Positions 1 through 6,077 of a stretch of 11,346 bases of DNA are shown piece after piece. The DNA is from Planctomycetota bacterium (GTDB lineage Bacteria; Planctomycetota; UBA8742; JACQVU01). Below the pieces are notes generated by a model. It was not told the DNA's origin, ran no database searches, and saw nothing but the letters and a program-made list of their open reading frames with translations. Within the stretch, counting starts at the first letter, position 1, and every line of letters begins with the position of its first letter. A program made the translations under genes and the position numbers. Where the stretch lies: positions 1 to 11,346 of the forward strand of contig JACQVU010000044.1 of NCBI GenBank assembly GCA_016209585.1, read 5' to 3'.

Positions 1-229
1 CGCGCAGGCTGCGCGCGCCTTCGATCTCGGCCAGGTTCCACGCCGGTTGGCGGGTGGTGATAGGCGAGCCTTCATCGACGACGATCTCATAGTTGTTCAC
101 CGGCGTGAACGCCGCGCCGGCGGCGGTCAAGGTCTGAATAGTGACCGCGCGGACGTTGCCGAGGTCGAGCCAGAGATGCGCGCCGCCGGCCGCGTCGATG
201 GGGAATTCGTGGGTGCGGAAGGATTGCAT
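1..229 (-). CDS. Beta-rich protein of the putative viral cluster, 3' end cut by the window
   Basis: The ATG at 229 opens a frame that stays open to the window edge (76 codons). It begins MQSFRTHEFPIDAAGG and continues with alternating hydrophobic stretches (HLWLDLG, RAVTIQTL, NYEIVVDEG) that suggest a beta-sandwich. I do not recognise the family. The Shine-Dalgarno is weak (AGAG, about 10 nt upstream). The first 16 codons are repeated almost exactly in the short ORF at 2356-2493: 41 bp are identical and only residue 2 differs (Q here, P there). It is the last gene visible in the minus-strand cluster that starts with the putative capsid gene, and the GC-rich composition fits that gene rather than the leucine-rich-repeat gene just upstream. 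A minor capsid or spike role is possible from position, but nothing in the sequence proves it. Confidence 0.6.
   Translation of the reverse strand, partial: MQSFRTHEFPIDAAGGAHLWLDLGNVRAVTIQTLTAAGAAFTPVNNYEIVVDEGSPITTRQPAWNLAEIEGARSLR
183..223. repeat. 41-bp direct repeat, copy 1 of 2
   Basis: These 41 bases are identical to 2447-2487, in the same orientation, 2264 bp apart. With two mismatches the match extends to the start codon of both ORFs (183-229 against 2447-2493, 45 of 47). Each copy encodes the first residues of its ORF (up to AAGG). The repeat brackets the leucine-rich-repeat lipoprotein gene. It is either the scar of a duplication or insertion, or a shared 5' coding segment kept by selection. 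Confidence 0.9.
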
Positions 230-348
230 GGGGTGATTCTCTTCGCGTGTTTTGGTGATTGGGGGTGGTTCGGCGCGTCGAAGCCGAGGGATCGTGACGG
301 GGGCTTCTCTGCCTATTGTCTTGACGCCACCGATTCCGGCGCAACTGG

Positions 349-2331
349 TTACTTCTCGGAGTGCTGCTCGTTCTTCGCCGCGACCTGTTGGAAGTAGTAT
401 TGTTCGTACAGCGGGAGTTTCCTCGAATGAGCCAAGGCTGTCTGAGGGCGTACACGAGAGCCCGCCACAGCCACGTGCTCAATGTTCGACGCCTCGGCCA
501 AGGCGAGAAAGCCGGTATCGGAAACCTGCGTGCTAGCGAGGACCACCTTCCTTGGCGACTCGCAGCGTGCCAGCGCCAGAGCGCCCTTGTCGGTGACTGA
601 ACACCCTCCAAGATACAGATCGAGAGCAGTGGGGGAGAGGTGAGAAGCGTTGTGCGCCTTGTTCGCGAAATGAATGACAAAGGGGTCGGACACATCCGTG
701 CCGGAAAGATTGAGGCTCGACCACCCTGGGGCGGCGAGGACATCGGCGCTGAGCCGGGTTTTTCCTACCCCGCAGTTGCTGAGATCCAGTTCGGACAGAC
801 TCTTGAAGTGTGACCTGGACAGATAGGGAATCGACTCGTCGGTTACCGCGGCGCCGCGAAAGCTCAGCCTGTAAAGATCGGGGGTTGACGTTGCACCACG
901 AAAACCGTCTCCCGTTACTCGCGTGTCGTCAAGAAGCAAGGAACGAAGCTTGGGTAATAGAGGAAGTGTCGAGACGCCCGCGTCGGTCACGGAAGTCCAT
1001 GAAAGATTCAGGTAGTCGAGCGCGCTGAGTTTGGAAAGATGGTGTACGTCCCTGTCGGCGAACGAGGTGTCGTCCAGGTACAGTTGCTGGAGTTTCGAAA
1101 GCGACGACAAGAACGAGAAATCACCGTTCTTGAGCGTATTTGACGACAACGATAGTTGCTCCAGGTTGGTGAGCCTCGCCAGTTCCGGAAGACATTCGGA
1201 GGGCAGCGCGCACTCGTCCATCGAAAGGGAAACAAGAGACGAGATGGCGGAGATAGCACGAACCGCCTCGACCGACAATGGCACTCTATCAATCCAGAGG
1301 TGGTGGAGGTTCGGCAATCGCGCTAGGTGGCGCAAGCCTTTCTCCGTGACGAGGTCGCACCCACTGAGTCCCAGCATCTCGATATCGGGATGAAGTGACA
1401 GCATCTCAAGGTGCTCGTCGCGCACCCGTTTGCAAACCGTGTACGCGCGTGACTCTTGGTAGAGCATTTCGTCCGCAAACGTCCACACGGAGTGCCTTTG
1501 AACAAGGTACGGTCTCAGGTCATCGTATAGGAAACACCGCCAGTAGTCCGTGGAAACGCGTGGCATGCACGAGACGCGATCCGCCAGTGTCTTGAAAGGC
1601 GGGCGCGCGAAAGAAAGCCCACGGTAGCCGTGTTGCTTGATCACATCGACCATCACCGCGACTTCGTCGGGAGTATAGGCAGGGTGCCCCCCCAATCCGA
1701 CAACATTGTAGTCGCCCTCGGAAGGACTGAGGTCGCCGGAAAAAACAACAAAAAGGCCGGCGGCAGGAACTCGACCGAACCGAGACTTCCAATTCGGTAG
1801 CGGGGTGACCCCATCGTAAGATTCAAAATCGGCGCCGCTGATGCCATGATAAATCGGCCAAGTATACCACGGTGGCAATGGGGAATCGGAATCTCCTTCA
1901 GCCGAACGTGTACCCATTGCATAGGTTCGCCACAGGAAATCGTGTCCCTGGCGAATCTCGCCAGAGAACCAATCTTTAGCTTCAAGTTCACTCAGATGCG
2001 GATACGTCATACAGTAATCGGCGAACAAGTCCAAAGAGATACAACCACTCCCGGCTTCGTACTTGTACCCCTCGCCTTCTACTTGCGCGCCGGTGGATTC
2101 GTGGGCGGGCCTTGACTCCACCGTGCTGCCCTCGGCTTCGATCGAGCCTTCGCCGACATGGACTGGACCGGCACCCGTGGCTTGTTCTACTTGCGGATCC
2201 GATGCGTTAGGCGCGGAAGCGCCGGTTGGGCTGGGGTCCTTGCCCTGATGGTCGCAAGCGCACCCGGTGGCGAGATAGACCGCGATCACGAAAAGGCCGG
2301 AAACGAGGGTACAGTGAGTCAAGCGGAGCAT
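349..2331 (-). CDS. Leucine-rich-repeat lipoprotein, planctomycete-type LRR
   Basis: The 660-residue product has a hydrophobic signal segment (residues 9-23) followed by Cys24 in a plausible lipobox (LATGC), so it is probably a membrane-anchored lipoprotein exported by Sec. Residues 28-90 are a low-complexity Ser/Pro/Glu/Gly linker. Residues 91-305 form a domain I do not recognise, rich in Trp, Tyr and Cys. From about residue 312 to 640 there are roughly a dozen leucine-rich repeats of about 24 residues with the pattern LxxLxLxxTxVTDxG (for example LDYLNLSWTSVTDAG and LRSLLLDDTRVTGDG). This class is common in Planctomycetota and normally mediates protein binding. The ATG at 2331 lies 24 nt after the stop of the 45-codon ORF; no good Shine-Dalgarno precedes it. 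GC is lower than in the chromosomal genes to the right, which suggests a different origin. The partner and role are unknown. Confidence 0.88.
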   Translation of the reverse strand: MLRLTHCTLVSGLFVIAVYLATGCACDHQGKDPSPTGASAPNASDPQVEQATGAGPVHVGEGSIEAEGSTVESRPAHESTGAQVEGEGYKYEAGSGCISLDLFADYCMTYPHLSELEAKDWFSGEIRQGHDFLWRTYAMGTRSAEGDSDSPLPPWYTWPIYHGISGADFESYDGVTPLPNWKSRFGRVPAAGLFVVFSGDLSPSEGDYNVVGLGGHPAYTPDEVAVMVDVIKQHGYRGLSFARPPFKTLADRVSCMPRVSTDYWRCFLYDDLRPYLVQRHSVWTFADEMLYQESRAYTVCKRVRDEHLEMLSLHPDIEMLGLSGCDLVTEKGLRHLARLPNLHHLWIDRVPLSVEAVRAISAISSLVSLSMDECALPSECLPELARLTNLEQLSLSSNTLKNGDFSFLSSLSKLQQLYLDDTSFADRDVHHLSKLSALDYLNLSWTSVTDAGVSTLPLLPKLRSLLLDDTRVTGDGFRGATSTPDLYRLSFRGAAVTDESIPYLSRSHFKSLSELDLSNCGVGKTRLSADVLAAPGWSSLNLSGTDVSDPFVIHFANKAHNASHLSPTALDLYLGGCSVTDKGALALARCESPRKVVLASTQVSDTGFLALAEASNIEHVAVAGSRVRPQTALAHSRKLPLYEQYYFQQVAAKNEQHSEK

Positions 2332-2355
2332 GGATTGGTCTTTTGCTTGCGACTC

Positions 2356-2493
2356 CTATTTGCCTCCGGGCGTGACGACAGGCGGGCCGCCGGCGGGCCG
2401 CGGTGGCGGAGCAGCCCGAGCGCCGTTCCCGCCCGGTGGCACTGCCCCGCCGGCCGCGTCGATGGGGAATTCGTGGGTGCGGAAGGAGGGCAT
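2356..2493 (-). CDS. 45-residue ORF with the N-terminus of the left-edge gene and a Pro/Gly-rich tail
   Basis: The frame runs ATG (2493) to TAG (2358-2356), 46 codons in all. It starts MPSFRTHEFPIDAAGG, which matches the gene at 1-229 except at residue 2, then switches to a tail of Pro, Gly and Ala (VPPGGNGARAAPPP..., ending VTPGGK) with no resemblance to that gene. The simplest reading is a truncated, recombined copy: the 5' end of the structural gene fused to unrelated Pro-rich coding sequence. Because the frame is intact and codons end mostly in G or C, it could still be translated. A double-Gly leader peptide is a looser alternative, since the shared part ends in GG. It sits 42 bp after the upstream lipoprotein gene and 24 bp before the LRR gene. 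No Shine-Dalgarno is evident. Its GC is higher than that of both neighbours. Confidence 0.45.
   Translation of the reverse strand: MPSFRTHEFPIDAAGGAVPPGGNGARAAPPPRPAGGPPVVTPGGK
2447..2487. repeat. 41-bp direct repeat, copy 2 of 2
   Basis: Identical to 183-223 in direct orientation. Here it forms the 5' coding part of the 45-codon ORF. The identity stops just inside the Gly-Gly codons, after which the two ORFs diverge completely. Confidence 0.9.
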
Positions 2494-2535
2494 GATTGCC
2501 GTGTGTCGTGTGTAGCGCCGGCCAAAACAGTTCAA

Positions 2536-3225
2536 TCAACGAACCTCTATCTCAACGTAACGGGCCGGCGATGAGTAGTCGGCCGCTGATGGAAGGTCGC
2601 CCGGGCACACGAGTATGATGTTGCTATCGCGTTCCGCAGCGGGAATTTGAAAGACGAGATCGGTGATCAGGTACAGGAGTGCATTTAGGAAATAATAGTC
2701 ATTGACCTTCATCACCCATTTCTCGGTTTTCTTCTCCAGCGCGGCCTCGGTTCCGCCGATGTCTGTGTCATTCCGAAATAGATTTCGGACAATTTCTGGC
2801 GCGCCGTCGGTCAGTTTGACAATATCCTCGCAGACCCCGCGGATCCACGCGAACTTGGGATCCTGATGAACCCGCGCCCACTCCGATACCTCGTGGTAGG
2901 CACACGCAAGTTTTCGCCCGACTTCTTCGTTCAGGTTCGTGAGGGGCTGGTAGAGGACGGAGTACTGGCGATTGATTCCCGAATCCGCAGGCTCGTCGAA
3001 TACCGTGTAGATGGAGGGGTCGAGGTTCCAACCAGCGATTCCCGAATCCGGAGGCTCGTCGGTTACCACGTAGGTGTAAGTGACGGGCTTCTCCACCAAC
3101 GTTTCAGGCGAAGAACAACCCCATCCAACCGTGAGAAAGGAAACGAACGACGGGAAGGTCAGAACAAGCAGAAGCAACTTCCACCGAGACATCGAGACAA
3201 TCAGGTTGCGCTTGATATTCGCCAT
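2536..3225 (-). CDS. Probable lipoprotein of unknown function
   Basis: I do not recognise this family. The ATG at 3225 is chosen because GAGG lies three bases upstream; it gives 229 residues. The frame also has an ATG at 3264 directly after the stop of the upstream gene (TGAATG), which would allow translational coupling, and one at 3192 (MSRWK) that gives the most typical signal length. In every case a strongly hydrophobic segment (KLLLLVLTFPSFVSFLTVGWG) leads to a cysteine followed by Ser-Ser, a weak lipobox, so a lipoprotein or membrane-anchored protein is likely. Two imperfect 21-residue repeats follow (TDEPPDSGIAGW and FDEPADSGINRQ), then a mostly helical region (about residues 75-190) and a short beta C-terminus. 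Composition is lower in GC than the chromosomal genes. It lies between the CPTC-motif protein and the 45-codon ORF, in the suspected cargo block. Confidence 0.75.
   Translation of the reverse strand: MANIKRNLIVSMSRWKLLLLVLTFPSFVSFLTVGWGCSSPETLVEKPVTYTYVVTDEPPDSGIAGWNLDPSIYTVFDEPADSGINRQYSVLYQPLTNLNEEVGRKLACAYHEVSEWARVHQDPKFAWIRGVCEDIVKLTDGAPEIVRNLFRNDTDIGGTEAALEKKTEKWVMKVNDYYFLNALLYLITDLVFQIPAAERDSNIILVCPGDLPSAADYSSPARYVEIEVR
2974..3061. repeat. Two 25-bp coding repeats 63 bp apart
   Basis: Positions 2974-2998 and 3037-3061 match at 24 of 25 bases. The 63-bp period equals 21 codons, so it is an in-frame tandem duplication inside the lipoprotein gene that yields the paired DEPxDSGI motifs. 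Confidence 0.8.
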
Positions 3226-3264
3226 CGGCCTCGCCGCTCGGGAAAATCGGTGGCCAAGCGCCAT

Positions 3265-4611
3265 TCAACGTGTGAAGGTTCCACTCACATTGAACGGCGA
3301 GGTCTCACCAGTGGATTTCGCGGTGAACTTGAGGGTGGCAGGGTCAACTTTGACGACGTAACCCCAATGCAACCCACGGCCCACGCATTCAATCTTCTGG
3401 AGTGCGGCGTTCACCTCCGAAGTGACATTTGGCTTGGCCTGCTCTTCCACGGTCATGGCCTTCCTCAGGGTCGCATTATGATTCTTCCGAAAGTACTCGA
3501 CCTCCCCACGGGCGCCAGCGACTGGTTTCGAAGGGTCATTGTACTTGCCGCAACAAATGACGAATTCCGTCCTGATCGAAACTTCCCCCGCGACTCCATC
3601 GGGATGAGCGATAATTGGACCGAGATAGCTGACGACGTTGATAGAGTGCTGGTCCACCGAGCTATCGGTTGTCTGAAATGTGCGGTTGAACCCTTCGACG
3701 ACGTCCGTGAATAGATGCTTCCGCAATGCTCCATTCTTGTCGGAATAATGCGCCTCTTGATGGATCCATTGAATCGCGTCGCTCCCATTGGGGCAGTCGG
3801 GCTTGGTACCGAAGAGAATCCCCTTCTTGCCGATCGCGACCCGATTCTTCTCCTCGATCGATACAAGATCTCCAATATGCTTGACAGTGTCATTCGCTTT
3901 CCAGAATGGGTCGCTTGCTGGGAGAACCGGAGCGTCGCGAAGAGATACGTCGTTCGCCGCAGCGGGTTGAGCAGGCGGCTGCGGCTTCCCGTTCCCGCCC
4001 CCGCCTCCTTCCGGTGGCCCGCCGGCCTCGGGAAATGCGAACATTCCGGGAATATCCACCAGCGTCCGGCCGTCGTTGGCGGTGACGCGGATCACCCCGC
4101 TCTCCACGCCGTACCGGAGGCGGCCGAAGAAACCCTGCAGGCGCCCAAACGCGTCGATGAAATCCTCCCGCGTGAACGCCCGGCCCGGCGTCGTTCCTGT
4201 GGCCGGTTCCGTTTCGCTTTCCCGCGTCCGCGCGGTCGTCTGCTCGGCCCGCGACGCAATGGCCTCCTCGGTGCTCGGAAACGTCGTCTTGGCGGCTAGC
4301 GTGCCCCCGCCCCCGCACGTCGGGCAGGTCTCGGAGCCTGCGTTGGCGCCCGGCGCCGCGGGCTGGGAAGTCCGCGCCACCCCGCCCGGCCGCGTTTCGT
4401 CGTCGCCGCCCCCACGATACAGGATGTTTTTCGTGGCCACCGATGGCACGGCAGCGGCCGCGATCTTTTTGGAACGGGAAAGGTACTCGTTCGGATTCCC
4501 GCCGCCGTTCACCCCGGCCTGTCCCTCCCGCGTCAGCGCCGCGTACTCAGCCGCATGGGCCTCCCGGTCCAGCCGGATGAGGTCATCGATCGTGCGGCGT
4601 TTGGCGGCCAT
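3265..4611 (-). CDS. Modular protein with CPTC motif and Gly/Pro linker, next to the putative capsid gene
   Basis: The family is not recognised. From the ATG at 4611 the product has 448 residues: a basic start (MAAKRRT), a helical Ala/Glu-rich region, a CPTCGGGG motif (Cys96, Cys99; half a zinc-ribbon or rubredoxin-like knuckle), a helical segment with REDFIDAFGRLQGFFGRL (about 148-165), a Gly/Pro-rich linker (about 196-220), and a C-terminal domain with mixed beta strands and several Cys. Two starts further out, ATG at 4650 and GTG at 4674, lie inside the three-hairpin repeat, so I prefer 4611, though it lacks a clear Shine-Dalgarno. The N-terminal part is GC-rich with G/C-ending codons. After the linker (about 3950 downwards) codons change to many A/T endings, as if two genes had been joined. 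It follows the capsid gene, and its stop abuts the next possible start (TGAATG). A virion-associated role is only a guess from position. Confidence 0.75.
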   Translation of the reverse strand: MAAKRRTIDDLIRLDREAHAAEYAALTREGQAGVNGGGNPNEYLSRSKKIAAAAVPSVATKNILYRGGGDDETRPGGVARTSQPAAPGANAGSETCPTCGGGGTLAAKTTFPSTEEAIASRAEQTTARTRESETEPATGTTPGRAFTREDFIDAFGRLQGFFGRLRYGVESGVIRVTANDGRTLVDIPGMFAFPEAGGPPEGGGGGNGKPQPPAQPAAANDVSLRDAPVLPASDPFWKANDTVKHIGDLVSIEEKNRVAIGKKGILFGTKPDCPNGSDAIQWIHQEAHYSDKNGALRKHLFTDVVEGFNRTFQTTDSSVDQHSINVVSYLGPIIAHPDGVAGEVSIRTEFVICCGKYNDPSKPVAGARGEVEYFRKNHNATLRKAMTVEEQAKPNVTSEVNAALQKIECVGRGLHWGYVVKVDPATLKFTAKSTGETSPFNVSGTFTR

Positions 4612-4632
4612 GGCTGCGGCTTTGAGTTTTTT

Positions 4633-4711
4633 GGTTCGTCGGGTGCGCATCGCGCACCATACGAGAAGTTCCACTCATCACCAGTGGTGCGCGTTGCGCA
4701 CCCTACGAACC
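4633..4711. repeat. REP-like element with three hairpins and terminal inverted repeats
   Basis: The ends are 16-bp inverted repeats with one mismatch (4633-4648 and 4696-4711, GGTTCGTNGGGTGCGC read inward). Inside are two perfect 7-bp-stem hairpins, 4642-4658 and 4686-4702 (GGTGCGC, three-base loop, GCGCACC), and a central 5-bp stem (CCACT 4671-4675, AGTGG 4683-4687), so the whole can fold as a cloverleaf. Palindromes of the GGTGCGNNNCGCACC type next to CTACG are, from memory, a common dispersed repeat family in environmental bacteria. It fills most of the gap between the capsid gene and the next gene and may act as a transcription-attenuating structure between them. Confidence 0.8.
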
Positions 4712-4727
4712 GGCGCTTGCCCCCGGA

Positions 4728-5708
4728 TCACACTTTGCCGTCCATGCACTCGACAATCTCCACCGTCACGCTCGTGATCGCGACGGTATCGAGGAAACCG
4801 AGGTTCATCGTAAACCCCGAAGGCCCCACGGACAAGAGATTGCGTGGATTGCCGAGGGAGAAAGGCACGAGGTACAGCCCGTTCCCCAGCACGGTGGGCA
4901 GCAGGTCGGTGTCCCACGCCCAGCCGGTCTGCTGCATCGCGATGAACTGCAGCGACCGGCCGGAGATGTTCGCGATCAGCGAGTTGTTGAGCAGGAACTG
5001 GAAGATCTCCAGCGAATCAGCCACCGGATCGCCGGCGGCGTCCTGGGGCTGGATCATGCAGGCGACGATGCGATTGGCGCTCTCGAACGAGAGCGAGGCG
5101 AACGACGACCCCACCGGCCGCGTTTCCGTGCGGTAGACCAGCATGCACCCCCGCTCCGCGCCCTCGTCCAGCGCGCCGATGGGCTGGGAGACGGTGACCA
5201 GTTCGATTTCCGCGCCGTCGAAAGTCACCGAGCCGCCGGTCACGGTCAGAATGTCATCGAGCGTGCCGGGGACGATTTCCACGGTGACCGTGCGGAAGTC
5301 TGGGCCATCGAGACCCGTGCCCATCGCGGTGTCGCGCGGCAGGCAGAGCGGAATGTGCAGCGTGTAGGTGATGGTCTTCGCAGCCGCCCCCGTGGTCAAC
5401 GAGGGGAGCGCCACCCCCGTGCCCTGGCCCCAGAGCGCGGTGGCTGTGGGGTAGTGGACCTTCGGCACGATGTTGGCGAACTGGCGCGAGTCAGCCGTGC
5501 CAAGCACTCGCCGGATGAGGCCCCGCCGCGCGCCCGGCTTGTAGGAGCCGCCGAAATCCGAAGAGACCGTGAAGTTGACGCGGCCGATCAGGTGGATCTG
5601 CAGGTAGCGGCGGTCAGTCCGAAGCCGGATTTGCAGCACGCTCGATCCGCCGCTCGAACCTGGAACGACGAAGATGCCTTCAACCTGGTATTGGAGCGGG
5701 CCGGACAT
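4728..5708 (-). CDS. Putative double jelly-roll major capsid protein
   Basis: The product has 326 residues, almost entirely beta strand with short loops, no signal peptide and no helix-rich domain. The pattern recalls DJR major capsid proteins of tailless dsDNA viruses (PM2- and PRD1-like, realm Varidnaviria). The first barrel (about 22-178) has RYLQIHLIGRVNFT, a GLIRRVLGTAD segment like the 'LIRRI...ADG' of that family, LHIPLCLPRD and then DFRTVTVEIVPG...VTFDGAEIELVTV. The second barrel (about 185-322) has ESANRIVACMIQPQDAAGDP, an FLLNNSLIANISGRSLQFIA segment, GLYLVPFSLG and a final SVTVEIVEC strand. The length fits the family (about 270-400). The frame is open further upstream to 5999, but the ATG at 5708 has GAGGA five bases before it and the extra 97 residues are Arg/Pro low complexity. 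It is the first gene of the left cluster. The assignment rests on pattern, not a search; another viral or secreted beta-sandwich is possible. Confidence 0.68.
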   Translation of the reverse strand: MSGPLQYQVEGIFVVPGSSGGSSVLQIRLRTDRRYLQIHLIGRVNFTVSSDFGGSYKPGARRGLIRRVLGTADSRQFANIVPKVHYPTATALWGQGTGVALPSLTTGAAAKTITYTLHIPLCLPRDTAMGTGLDGPDFRTVTVEIVPGTLDDILTVTGGSVTFDGAEIELVTVSQPIGALDEGAERGCMLVYRTETRPVGSSFASLSFESANRIVACMIQPQDAAGDPVADSLEIFQFLLNNSLIANISGRSLQFIAMQQTGWAWDTDLLPTVLGNGLYLVPFSLGNPRNLLSVGPSGFTMNLGFLDTVAITSVTVEIVECMDGKV

Positions 5709-5713
5709 ATCGA

Positions 5714-5718
5714 TCCTC
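5714..5718 (-). promoter_or_regulatory. Ribosome binding site that fixes the capsid gene start
   Basis: On the minus strand this reads GAGGA, five bases before the ATG at 5708. It is the strongest Shine-Dalgarno in the left cluster and argues against the 97-residue longer reading of the frame. Confidence 0.7.
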
Positions 5719-5953
5719 GCTTTTCGTTTCGGGAGCGTTCGTCGAAAAAACGCGGGTGTTCCCTTCACGCCGAGTCGCATGGTACGGCAGGTGCAGAGGG
5801 GGGCTCTCAAGCGGGAAACGGAATTGCGCGCATTTTTCTTGATCGTGCCGCGGGGCGGGCGGCGGCGCGCTCTCACCGCCCGACGCGCACCGGGTGGCGT
5901 TGCCGGGCGTGAAGGCGATGGCGCAGACGGCGGGGGACGGGGATCAGGGTGGC

Positions 5954-6066
5954 TGTCAGTTGTCAGTTGTCGGGCCGGCGAGGTCGGCGGCCCCGGCACA
6001 GTCGTCAGTCGTCAGCCGAAGCGGCGGGAGACTCGCTTGGCAACGGATAACCGCCAACTGATAACT
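5954..6066. repeat. Heptamer minisatellite cluster (TGTCAGT and CAGTCGT units)
   Basis: Positions 5954-5971 are two and a half copies of TGTCAGT; 5999-6015 are two and a half copies of CAGTCGT. At about 6038-6066 a related stretch reads GGCAACGGATAACC then CCAACTGATAAC. Short arrays built from GTTGTCA-type words recur in gaps of planctomycete and cyanobacterial genomes, as far as I recall. The units are degenerate copies of one another and not coding. Confidence 0.7.
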
Positions 6067-6077
6067 CCCTTCGCCGG

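Larger units (their letters stand above)
5709..6077. other. 369-bp gap between the capsid cluster and the chromosomal genes
   Basis: I see no credible gene, tRNA or rho-independent terminator here. The right half (5954-6066) holds minisatellite-like repeats; the left half is GC-rich spacer ending in the capsid gene ribosome binding site. An early region around 5850-5910 has several GCGGC/GCCGC runs but no clean hairpin with a T-run. This is where codon use, function and gene style change, so it should hold the right boundary of the putative viral element and the capsid operon promoter, though I cannot point to either with confidence. Confidence 0.6.

Noticed and set aside
183..2487. Insertion-sequence or integrase att site explanation for the 41-bp repeat
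   Set aside because: No transposase, integrase or terminal inverted repeats lie between the copies, and the repeat is in-frame coding sequence, so I keep it as a duplication of unknown mechanism.
3715..4299. A 194-codon plus-strand ORF
   Set aside because: It is antisense to the modular protein gene, whose codon pattern and motifs are more protein-like; the translation shows no domain.
5709..5999. 97-residue N-terminal extension of the capsid ORF
   Set aside because: It is low-complexity Arg/Pro sequence, and a good ribbon-like GAGGA site stands five bases before the ATG at 5708.
5954..6066. CRISPR array
   Set aside because: Units are seven bases, not 23-40, and there are no regular spacers or cas genes.
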